DNA from: JBHIBC01 sp046758905
GTDB lineage: Bacteria > Acidobacteriota > Polarisedimenticolia > Gp22-AA2
Assembly (NCBI GenBank): GCA_046758905.1
Contig: JBHIBC010000002.1
Location: forward strand, 1 to 64,000
Direction: 5' to 3'
Length of the DNA: 64,000 bases
In this document: piece by piece, positions 44,253 through 51,418 of the stretch
Layout of the letters: every line of letters starts with the position of its first letter
Position numbering within the stretch: position 1 is the stretch's first letter
Position numbers and translations under genes: made by a program
The notes under the pieces: generated by a model
What the model saw: only the letters and a program-made list of their open reading frames with translations
Told to the model about the DNA's origin: nothing
Databases searched by the model: none

Positions 44253-44286
44253 GCGGCGCGGGAGCGCCGCCGCACTCAGGGGCGGC

Positions 44287-44766
44287 CTAGCGCTGCGCCC
44301 CGGCCGGCCACTGGTAGAAGGCCCCGTTGGAGTAGATGATGTCGCAGGTGAATTCCCCGATCGGGCCGCCGGTGTTCGTCCCGGGCATCCCGTCCCTGCC
44401 GTAGCTGCTGATGGTGTACACGGTCCCGGTGGCATTGGTGTCGATGTGCCACGGATTGTCCCAGCCGTCGGTCAGGGGGACCTTCTGCAGGTAGAGAGGG
44501 GCGAGGTAGGCGCCGATCGTCTCCCCGTTGGCGTCGGTCAGGCCCCGGGGGTAGACGTTGTTGTCGGTGGCGTACATCTCGAGCCCCATGCCGATCGACT
44601 TCATGTCGGCCATGGTCGCCTTCTGCTTGGCGCGCTGGATCGCCTTCTGCAGGTTGGGCAGGGCCAGGGCGGCCAGGATCCCGATGATGGTCACCACGAT
44701 GAGCAGCTCCACCAGCGTGAAGCCCGCCCCGGGGTCCGCCCTCCTCCCGCCTCGACCGGCCAGCAC
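44287..44766 (-). CDS. type II secretion/type IV pilin-like protein (GspG-type major pseudopilin)
   Basis: A protein of about 159 residues with a prepilin leader cleaved before FTLVELLIVVTIIGILAALALP, where G|FTLVE is the PilD site with Glu at position 5. The C-terminal part has GMGLEMYATDNNVYPRGL and YLQKVPLTDGWDNPWHI, the calcium-binding-like region of GspG. AGGAGG directly abuts an ATG at 44775, too close to serve it. The GTG at 44766, nine bases on, is the better spaced start. No secretion or pilus assembly genes are adjacent, so this is an isolated pilin. Confidence 0.88.
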   Translation of the reverse strand: MLAGRGGRRADPGAGFTLVELLIVVTIIGILAALALPNLQKAIQRAKQKATMADMKSIGMGLEMYATDNNVYPRGLTDANGETIGAYLAPLYLQKVPLTDGWDNPWHIDTNATGTVYTISSYGRDGMPGTNTGGPIGEFTCDIIYSNGAFYQWPAGAQR

Positions 44767-44862
44767 CGACGGCATCCTCCTGTGTTCGCGTAGTTTAGCA
44801 CGCCCCCCGCGGTGGAGCGAGGCCGGCGGCGAATCTACATACGGTGCGGCCCTCGGGGCCGT

Positions 44863-45849
44863 CTAGGTGGCTCGGGCCGCCGGCTCCGCGGCGTCGAGCA
44901 GGGCGCGCGGTTCGATGTTCCCTCCGCTGACGACCGCCGCCGTCGGGCCCGCGGGCCCGCGGACGGCGCCGGTCAGGAGCGCGGCGACGGCCGCCGCCCC
45001 GCTCCACTCGGCCAGCAGGTGCTCGGAGCGGAGCAGCCACAGGGCGGCCGCACGGATCGCGTCGTCGCTGACGGTCACGATGTCGGCCACGAACCGTTGC
45101 GCCAGCGCGAAGTTCAGGCCGCCCGGGCGCGAGGGGAGCAGGCCGTCGGCGATCGATCCGACCGAGGCCAGGGTCACGGGGGCGCCGGCGCGCAAGGACG
45201 CCGCCATGCAGGCCGCGCCCTCCGGCTCCGCCCCGATGACGTGGATGCGGGCGCGGTGGTAGCCGCAGGCGAGGGCGATCCCCGAGAGCAGGCCGCCGCC
45301 GCCCACCGGCACGACGATCGTCTCGACCTCCGGCATCTGCTCCAGGATCTCCGTCGCGCAGGAGGCCTGGCCCGCGACGATCCAGGGATGATCGAACGGC
45401 GGGACCATCGTGAGGCCCCGCTCCTTTCCGATCGATTCGGCCAGGGCCCTGCGCTCGAGCGAGGTCGTCCCCCTGAAGTGGACCTCCGCCCCGTGATCCC
45501 GCGCCAGCTGGACCTTCAGCGGAAGCGCCGTCTCTGGCATCACCACCACCGCCGGGATCCCGGCCCGGCGCGCCGCGATCGACACGGCGATGGCGTGATT
45601 GCCGGAGGAGTATGTGATCAGCCCGCCCGGCCGCCCCTCCTCGATCGCCCGGCACGTGAAGTTCGTGGCGCCGCGGATCTTGAAGGCTCCTCCGACCTGC
45701 AGGCTCTCGCACTTCAGCGCCACGGGACAGCCGAGCCGCTCGGCCAGCGTCTCAGAGACGATGAGCGGGGTGACGCGGGCGCCCCGGTGGACGCGCTGTC
45801 GCGCCGCCCTGAGATCGGACGGGCCTAGGCCCCTCTCCTCGATTCCCAT
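44863..45849 (-). CDS. threonine/serine dehydratase (PLP-dependent, fold II)
   Basis: A PLP-dependent dehydratase of about 328 residues that deaminates L-threonine or serine to 2-oxo acids. The Schiff-base lysine is in VGGAFKIRGATNF; the substrate loop YSSGNHAIAVS, the phosphate-binding VPVGGGGLLSGIALA and the C-terminal VSGGNIEP are conserved. There is no regulatory ACT domain, so it is the catabolic (TdcB-like) or serine racemase-like form. I use ATG 45849. A GTG at 45915 would add 22 poorly conserved residues. It is divergent from the ferredoxin gene. Confidence 0.9.
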   Translation of the reverse strand: MGIEERGLGPSDLRAARQRVHRGARVTPLIVSETLAERLGCPVALKCESLQVGGAFKIRGATNFTCRAIEEGRPGGLITYSSGNHAIAVSIAARRAGIPAVVVMPETALPLKVQLARDHGAEVHFRGTTSLERRALAESIGKERGLTMVPPFDHPWIVAGQASCATEILEQMPEVETIVVPVGGGGLLSGIALACGYHRARIHVIGAEPEGAACMAASLRAGAPVTLASVGSIADGLLPSRPGGLNFALAQRFVADIVTVSDDAIRAAALWLLRSEHLLAEWSGAAAVAALLTGAVRGPAGPTAAVVSGGNIEPRALLDAAEPAARAT

Positions 45850-46018
45850 GGTCTGCACCGGCCCCGGTGGGCCGCGGGCACCCCCATCTTCCCTCACCTC
45901 GGGGCCGGACGTCACGGGGTATCGCGAGGAAAGAGACGCCGCGGCGATGCCCGGGCCGGAGCGCTTGAACCCGCGGGGGCGATGTGAGAGACTCGACCCG
46001 TTCCCGGGAGGTGACGGG

Positions 46019-46429
46019 ATGCCCGCTCCTGCCGATTACAAGAACAAGTTCCTCAAAAAGCCGCCCAAGCGGCTGGCGGTGATCGACCACACCAACTGCT
46101 CCGGCTGCGCCGGCTCTCCCGCCTGCGTTGCGTTCTGTGAGACGGTCACCGTCAAGACCCAGGTCGTCGACGCGATCCGCTACATCGCCTCGCCGCAGGC
46201 CCCCAACAACCTGGCGGTCGTCGAGTACGACAGGTGCATCGGCTGCGCCCTCTGCTCGGAGGTCTGTCCGTGGGACGCGATCACCATGTACAGCTTCGAG
46301 GAGGCGTGGGACGCGCACGCCCAGGTCACGCTGGTGGAATACAGCCCGGAGATCGATGTCCATCCCAGGCCGAGGGAAGAGGAGACGGAGACGAAACCGG
46401 CCGCGGCGGCCCCGGGCCCCGCGCCCTGA
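46019..46429 (+). CDS. 4Fe-4S ferredoxin-like protein
   Basis: A 136-residue electron carrier with two clusters of cysteines: CSGCAGSPACVAFC (about 27-40) and CIGCALCSEVCPWDAI (about 71-86). The second is a canonical 4Fe-4S motif and the first is an unusual variant with a long spacing. The N-terminus is basic (KNKFLKKPPKR) and the C-terminus acidic and proline/alanine-rich. GGGAGG precedes ATG 46019. It opens the molybdenum hydroxylase gene run and may pass electrons to or from that enzyme, but this is inference from position. Confidence 0.85.
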   Translation: MPAPADYKNKFLKKPPKRLAVIDHTNCSGCAGSPACVAFCETVTVKTQVVDAIRYIASPQAPNNLAVVEYDRCIGCALCSEVCPWDAITMYSFEEAWDAHAQVTLVEYSPEIDVHPRPREEETETKPAAAAPGPAP

Positions 46430-46440
46430 GCGGTCCGACC

Positions 46441-47082
46441 ATGGATGTCGTCGCGATATTGCTGGCCGCAGGCGAGTCCGAGCGCATGGGGACCTCCAAG
46501 GCGTTGCTCCCGTGGCACGGCCAGACCCTCCTCGCGCACCAGCTGCGGCAGATCCAGAGAAGCCGCATAACGGAGTGCGTGGTCGTCCTGGGCCGGGAGG
46601 CGGACAGCCTGGCCCCGATCGTCGAGTCGTCCAGGCGGCTCACGTGGAAGTCGCGGGCCGTCTACAACCCGCGGTATCGCGAGGGCAAGACCACCTCCAT
46701 CCAGGCGGGTCTGGCCTCGCTCTTCTCCAGGCCCGACGGCGTCATCGTCGCGGCGGTCGACCAGCCGCTCGATCGCCGGCTGCTCGATGCGCTCCTCCGG
46801 CGGGGCGAGGAGGAGTGGGAGTGGGGCGGCGTGCCCGGGCGGCGAACGATCCTGGTCCCGGTCTTCCAGGGCAGGCGCGGCCATCCGCCGCTGTTCTCCG
46901 GCGCCCTGATCGGCGAGCTGATGGGGATCTGCGAGGAGAGGGAAGGCCTCAGGGCGGTGGTCCGGCGCGATCCGGGTCGCGTCCTGGAGGTCCCCTGGGA
47001 CAGTCCCGAAGTGCTCCTCAACCTGAACGCGGCGGCCGATCTCCCTCCCGCCGCGCGCCCGGGCGGGCCCGGGGCGCGGTAG
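46441..47082 (+). CDS. MocA-like molybdenum cofactor cytidylyltransferase
   Basis: A 213-residue nucleotidyltransferase of the MobA/MocA family. It starts with the nucleotide-binding ILLAAGESERMGTSKALLPW, with a YREGKTTSIQAGL block and VAAVDQPLDRRLL (metal-binding Asp) that are typical of MocA. MocA makes molybdopterin cytosine dinucleotide, the cofactor form used by xanthine-oxidase-type hydroxylases. The three genes that follow encode exactly such an enzyme, which strengthens the call. It begins 11 bases after the ferredoxin stop. Confidence 0.85.
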   Translation: MDVVAILLAAGESERMGTSKALLPWHGQTLLAHQLRQIQRSRITECVVVLGREADSLAPIVESSRRLTWKSRAVYNPRYREGKTTSIQAGLASLFSRPDGVIVAAVDQPLDRRLLDALLRRGEEEWEWGGVPGRRTILVPVFQGRRGHPPLFSGALIGELMGICEEREGLRAVVRRDPGRVLEVPWDSPEVLLNLNAAADLPPAARPGGPGAR

Positions 47083-47118
47083 CGCCCGCGGGGGGCCGGA
47101 TCCCGGGTGGAGGCCAGG

Positions 47119-47808
47119 ATGCCCCGACCACGAGCGCGCGGCAGGAAGAGAGCGGGCCGCGGCGCGGCGGTTTCCCGCCGTGAGTTCCTGAAGGGCCTCG
47201 GCGCGGGCGGCGCCCTCGGGGCCGGCCTCCTCGGGGCCGGCGGCGCGGCGTGCCGGACCGAGCGGCGCCGGGGGGAGGCGGCCCGGTTCGGGCCGGGCGC
47301 GGGGCCGATCCGGCTCACCGTCAACGGCAGGACCCGTACCGTGCGGGTGGAGCCTAGGGTCACCCTGCTCGACGCCCTGCGCGACCGGCTGGACCTCACC
47401 GGGACGAAGAAGATCTGCGACCGTGGGGAATGCGGCGGCTGCACCGTGCTGCTCGATGGGCTGCCGGTGTACGCCTGCATGATGCTCGCGGTCGAGGCCC
47501 GCGACAGGGCGATCACGACCGTCGAAGGGCTCGCGCCGGCAGAGCGGCTGCATCCGCTGCAGGAGGCGTTCGTAGAGCGGGACGCGCTGCAGTGCGGCTT
47601 CTGCACGCCCGGCTTCCTGGTCGCCTCCAAGGCGCTGCTGGATCGCAACCCCGGCCCGTCGCGCGAGCAGGTGCGCCGGGCCCTGGGCGGCCACATCTGC
47701 CGCTGCGGGACCTACCCCCGGGTGATCCAGGCCGTGCTCGACGTGGCGGCCCGCTCCGGCGGCCGGGCGGCGCGACACGGCGGCGCACGGTCGGGCACCG
47801 GCCCGTGA
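47119..47808 (+). CDS. 2Fe-2S subunit of a periplasmic molybdenum hydroxylase (Tat)
   Basis: A 229-residue small subunit. An N-terminal SRREFLKGLGAGG twin-arginine motif and hydrophobic stretch send it, with its partners, to the periplasm. The plant-type 2Fe-2S site is CDRGECGGCTVL followed by YACMML; the second 2Fe-2S site is CGFCTPGFLV with ICRCGTYPRV. This is the layout of PaoA/YagT-type aldehyde oxidoreductases. ATG 47119 has GGAGG five bases upstream. It lies 19 bases before the Moco subunit gene. Confidence 0.92.
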   Translation: MPRPRARGRKRAGRGAAVSRREFLKGLGAGGALGAGLLGAGGAACRTERRRGEAARFGPGAGPIRLTVNGRTRTVRVEPRVTLLDALRDRLDLTGTKKICDRGECGGCTVLLDGLPVYACMMLAVEARDRAITTVEGLAPAERLHPLQEAFVERDALQCGFCTPGFLVASKALLDRNPGPSREQVRRALGGHICRCGTYPRVIQAVLDVAARSGGRAARHGGARSGTGP

Positions 47809-47827
47809 AGGGCCGGTGAGGAAGGGC

Positions 47828-50131
47828 ATGGCGGAGACACGTAGGGTGCGCGTCGGCAATCCCGCCGGTACCCGGGAGATCACCGTCTCGGTGCCGCCGA
47901 GCGAGCCGCGGATCTGGGACGCCGACGCCCGGCTCGAGGTCGTGGGTTCAACGGTGCCGAGGCTGGACGGCGCCGACAAGGTGACGGGCCGGGCCCGCTT
48001 CACGTACGACATCAATCTCGAGGGGATGCTTCACGCGCGCGTCCTCAGGAGCCCGCACCCGCACGCCCGGATCCTCTCCATCGACGCCTCGGAGGCGAAG
48101 CGGCTGGCAGGGGTGAGGGCCGCGATCACCTTCGAGGGAGCCGACCCCTTCTCGTCGCTCGGTCGGAAGGACGAAGCCGGCCGCGCGGTCGAGGGAGAGG
48201 GGAGGACGGGCTCCCCGTCGGGCGAGCGGCGCCGGGTGCTGTTCGCCGGCGAGGAGGTCGCCGCGGTCGCCGCCGTGACGCCGGAGCTGGCCGAGGACGC
48301 CCTCGACCTCATCCGGGTCGAGTACGAGGCGCTGCCTCACGTCACCGATCCGGAGCAGGCGCGTCGCCGGGATGCGCCGAGAGTCTTCCCGGAAGGAAAC
48401 GTGGCGCCCGCCAGCGTGCGGGAGCGCGGCGACGTCGGGGCCGGCTTCCGGGAGGCCGCGGTCACCGTCGAGGGAACCTACGGGACCCCCGTGGCGCTGC
48501 ACAACTCGCTCGAGTCGCACGGGGCCGTGGCGCGATGGCAGAGAGGCAAGCTGACCGTGTGGGCCTCGACCCAGGGCGTCTTCGGCTTCCGCGACGACCT
48601 GGCGAAGTTCTTCGGCATCCCGTCGGGGGATGTGCGCGTCGTCAGCGAGTATCTCGGGGGAGGGTTCGGATCCAAGTTCGGCGCCCAGAGCACCGGCGTG
48701 ATCGCGGCGCTGCTGTCGCGGGCGGCGCGCGCCCCGGTGAAGCTGATGCTCGACCGCCACGAGGAGAACCTGGCGACCGGGAACCGCCCGAGCTCGACCC
48801 AGTGGATCCGGGTCGGCGCGCGGCGCGATGGGACGCTCACGGCCGTTCACCTGAAATCCTACGGCACCGCAGGGATCGCCACCGGCGCTGGAGTGGGCGG
48901 GCCCGCGTGGAAGATCTACGCGTGTCCCAACGTCCGGATCGAGGAGGAGGACGTTTACACCAACGCCGGCCCGGCGGCGCCGTTCCGGGCTCCCGGCTAC
49001 CCGCAGGGCTCGTTCGCGCTCGAGTCGGCCCTCGACGAGCTGTCGGACCGCCTCGGGCTGGACCCGCTCTCCCTGCGGCTCAGGAACTACGTGGACAAGC
49101 CGGCGAAGGCGTTGCGCCTCGAGTACGAGCTGGCCGCGAAGGAGATCGGCTGGGAGCGCCGGCGTTCGCCCCGGAGGGGCGCCGGCGGGGTTCGCCGCGG
49201 CATGGGTATGGGGACGGCGCTGTGGCCGATGTACGGCGGGCCGCCGGCCGACGCCACCGTCACGATCCACAGCGACGGCACGGTGGAGTGCGTCTGCGGC
49301 ACGCAGGCGATCGGTGGCGGGACCCGGACCGCCATGGCCATGGTCGTCGCCGAGGTCCTGGGCCTGAAGCCCGGGGACATCCGGGCCACGATCGGCGACA
49401 CCGGCAGCAACATGTACGCGGGCGCCTCGGGTGGCAGCACGACGCTGACATCGATCCTGCCGGCGGTGCGCACCGCGGCCGAGGGGGCGAAGGCCAGATT
49501 CCTGGAGGCGGTCGCCCCGTCGTTAGGTGGCGAACCGGGCGAGTTGGAACTGCGCGACCGGCGGGTGAAGACCGCCGACGGCGGGCGCTCGGTGCCCTTC
49601 CGGGAGGCCGCGGGCCGTCTGGGGTCGAGCCTCATCTCCGCGCAGGCATCCCGGGCGAGGAACTTCGAGGGGCTGGGGATCGAATCGTACGGCGCGCAGT
49701 TCGCGGAGGTGGAGGTCGACACCGCGACCGGCAGGGTCCGGGTCCTGAAGATCGCGGCGGCCCACGACTGCGGGCGTACGATCAACCGCCTGACCGCGGA
49801 GAGCCAGGTCAACGGCGGCGTCATAATGGGGCTGTCCTACGCGCTCCTGGAGCAGCGCGTGATCGATCACCCCACCGGCATCGTCGTCAACCCCAACCTC
49901 GAGGCGTACAAGATCGCCGGCACGATGGAGACTCCCGAGATCGTCCCGATCCTGGTGGAGGTCCACGACCCGGCGAACAATGTGGGTGCGAAGGGCCTGG
50001 GCGAGCCGCCGATCGTCCCGACCGCGGCGGCCATCGCCAACGCCGTGAGCAACGCCCTCGGCGCGCGGGTGCGCGAGCTGCCGATCACGCCGGCCCGGGT
50101 GCTGTCGCTGCTCGGTGGCGGGGAGGCCTGA
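47828..50131 (+). CDS. molybdopterin-binding large subunit of the molybdenum hydroxylase
   Basis: A 767-residue catalytic subunit of the xanthine dehydrogenase/aldehyde oxidase family. The N-terminal barrel starts VPRLDGADKVTGRARFTYDI. Moco-contacting blocks are GGGFGSKFGAQSTGVIAALL and AAPFRAPGYPQGSFALESALDE, then GTQAIGGGTRTAMAMVVAEV and ASGGSTTLTS. The catalytic glutamate is in GAKGLGEPPIVPTAAAIANAV near the C-terminus. It has no signal of its own and would be exported with the Tat-tagged FeS subunit. ATG 47828 is better spaced from GAGG than GTG 47816. Substrate class (aldehyde or N-heterocycle) is open. Confidence 0.93.
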   Translation: MAETRRVRVGNPAGTREITVSVPPSEPRIWDADARLEVVGSTVPRLDGADKVTGRARFTYDINLEGMLHARVLRSPHPHARILSIDASEAKRLAGVRAAITFEGADPFSSLGRKDEAGRAVEGEGRTGSPSGERRRVLFAGEEVAAVAAVTPELAEDALDLIRVEYEALPHVTDPEQARRRDAPRVFPEGNVAPASVRERGDVGAGFREAAVTVEGTYGTPVALHNSLESHGAVARWQRGKLTVWASTQGVFGFRDDLAKFFGIPSGDVRVVSEYLGGGFGSKFGAQSTGVIAALLSRAARAPVKLMLDRHEENLATGNRPSSTQWIRVGARRDGTLTAVHLKSYGTAGIATGAGVGGPAWKIYACPNVRIEEEDVYTNAGPAAPFRAPGYPQGSFALESALDELSDRLGLDPLSLRLRNYVDKPAKALRLEYELAAKEIGWERRRSPRRGAGGVRRGMGMGTALWPMYGGPPADATVTIHSDGTVECVCGTQAIGGGTRTAMAMVVAEVLGLKPGDIRATIGDTGSNMYAGASGGSTTLTSILPAVRTAAEGAKARFLEAVAPSLGGEPGELELRDRRVKTADGGRSVPFREAAGRLGSSLISAQASRARNFEGLGIESYGAQFAEVEVDTATGRVRVLKIAAAHDCGRTINRLTAESQVNGGVIMGLSYALLEQRVIDHPTGIVVNPNLEAYKIAGTMETPEIVPILVEVHDPANNVGAKGLGEPPIVPTAAAIANAVSNALGARVRELPITPARVLSLLGGGEA

Positions 50132-50132
50132 G

Positions 50133-51143
50133 GTGCGTCGCTTCGCCTACGTCGAGCCGGAGTCGCTCCAGGCCGCCTCCCGGATCCTGGCCCGGGAGGG
50201 TGAGGGGGCGCGGCCGATCGCCGGCGGCGCGGATCTCCTCGGGGAGATGAAGGACGGGATCATCGAGCCGCGGACCGTGGTCGACCTCAAGTCGATCCCC
50301 GGGCTCGACCGCATCCGGCTCGAGGAGGACGGCACCGTCCGCATCGGCGCTCTCGCGACCCTGACCGCCGTCGAGACGGACGACGCGATCCGCAGGGAGT
50401 TCCCGGCGGTCGGCCAGGCCGCGGCCAGCGTCGCGTCTCCCGAGATCCGCAACGTGGGGACCGTCGGCGGGAACCTCTGCCAGCGACCGCGGTGCTGGTA
50501 TTACCGGTCGCCCCTGCATCCCTGCCTCAAGAAAGGGGGGGAGGTGTGTTACACCCTCGAGGGCGACAGCCGATACAACGCGATCCTCGGAGGTGGGCCC
50601 TCGTTCATCGTCCATCCCTCCGACCTGGCTCCGGCGCTGGTCGCCTGCGGCGCGCGCGTCGGCATCTCCGGGCCGGCCGGGCCGAGGGAGCTGCCCCTGG
50701 AGGAGTTCTACGTCCTCCCCGAGGTGCGGCTCGACCGCGAGACCATCCTCGAGCACGGCGAGATCGTCACCGAGGTGACGCTGCCGCGCCGTTGGTCCGC
50801 CGCCGGCGGCGCGCGGAGCCTGTTCCTCAAGTTCAGGGAAAAGGACTCGTTCGACTTCGCCCTGGTGAGCGTCGCCGCTGCCCTGACTCTGCGGGACGGC
50901 CGCTGCGAGACGGGGCGGGTGGTCCTGGGAGGCGTGGCGCCGATCCCGTGGCGCTCGAGGCGGGCCGAGGCGGAGATCGAAGGGGAGGCGCTCGATCCGA
51001 TCACGGTGGGGCGAGCGGCCGAGGCCGCCCTGGCCGCCGCCGCGCCCCTGGCGCACAACGGGTACAAAGTGCCGCTGGCCAAGGCCCTGATCCGGCGCGC
51101 CCTGCTGGACCTCGCGCGGGAGGCGGGCGCATCCTCCCGGTAG
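50133..51143 (+). CDS. FAD-binding subunit of the molybdenum hydroxylase
   Basis: A 336-residue medium subunit with the vanillyl-alcohol-oxidase-type FAD fold: ARPIAGGADLLGEMKDGI (pyrophosphate loop), IRNVGTVGGNLCQRPRCWYY and ILGGGPSFIVHPSDLAPAL. The Cys-containing QRPRCWYYRSPLHPCLKKGG insert that binds an extra 4Fe-4S cluster in PaoB/YagS enzymes is present. That supports an aldehyde-oxidoreductase-like enzyme. GTG 50133 overlaps nothing but lies only one base after the preceding stop and has GGGAGG upstream. It completes the three-subunit enzyme in the order FeS, Moco, FAD. Confidence 0.92.
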   Translation: MRRFAYVEPESLQAASRILAREGEGARPIAGGADLLGEMKDGIIEPRTVVDLKSIPGLDRIRLEEDGTVRIGALATLTAVETDDAIRREFPAVGQAAASVASPEIRNVGTVGGNLCQRPRCWYYRSPLHPCLKKGGEVCYTLEGDSRYNAILGGGPSFIVHPSDLAPALVACGARVGISGPAGPRELPLEEFYVLPEVRLDRETILEHGEIVTEVTLPRRWSAAGGARSLFLKFREKDSFDFALVSVAAALTLRDGRCETGRVVLGGVAPIPWRSRRAEAEIEGEALDPITVGRAAEAALAAAAPLAHNGYKVPLAKALIRRALLDLAREAGASSR

Positions 51144-51166
51144 GGAGAGGAGACCTCGGAGAGACC

Positions 51167-51418
51167 ATGGGCGAGCCGACTCACGGCGATCGACCGGCGG
51201 TCCGGGCGGCCGGGCTCTGCCGTCATCTGCGGACGAAGACTTACTACTACGGCTCCGCGGACGACGCCCTGGGAGAGGCCGGCCTCTCGACCACCGCCCA
51301 GTTCTGGTGTCTGCGGACGACGCGCCCCGTCGGCCCGGACGAGCGGCCCGCCTCGGCCCGCTCCTGCCGCCCGGGGCGAGACTGCTGCGATCTCCCGCCC
51401 GGAGGCCGAGCCAGTTGA
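51167..51418 (+). CDS. small Cys-rich protein, possible metal-binding
   Basis: An 83-residue protein with the pattern AAGLCRHLRTKTYYYG, then TTAQFWCLRTTRPVGPDE, and a C-terminal CRPGRDCCDL. The five cysteines and one His suggest a zinc or iron-sulfur site. I have seen proteins of this general layout, CxH..TAQFWCL..GPD..CxxGRxC, in other GC-rich soil bacteria, but know no function. ATG 51167 has GGAGAG five bases upstream. Its stop overlaps the next gene (TTGA), so it is part of the molybdenum hydroxylase run. It could be a cofactor or assembly helper. Confidence 0.72.
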   Translation: MGEPTHGDRPAVRAAGLCRHLRTKTYYYGSADDALGEAGLSTTAQFWCLRTTRPVGPDERPASARSCRPGRDCCDLPPGGRAS

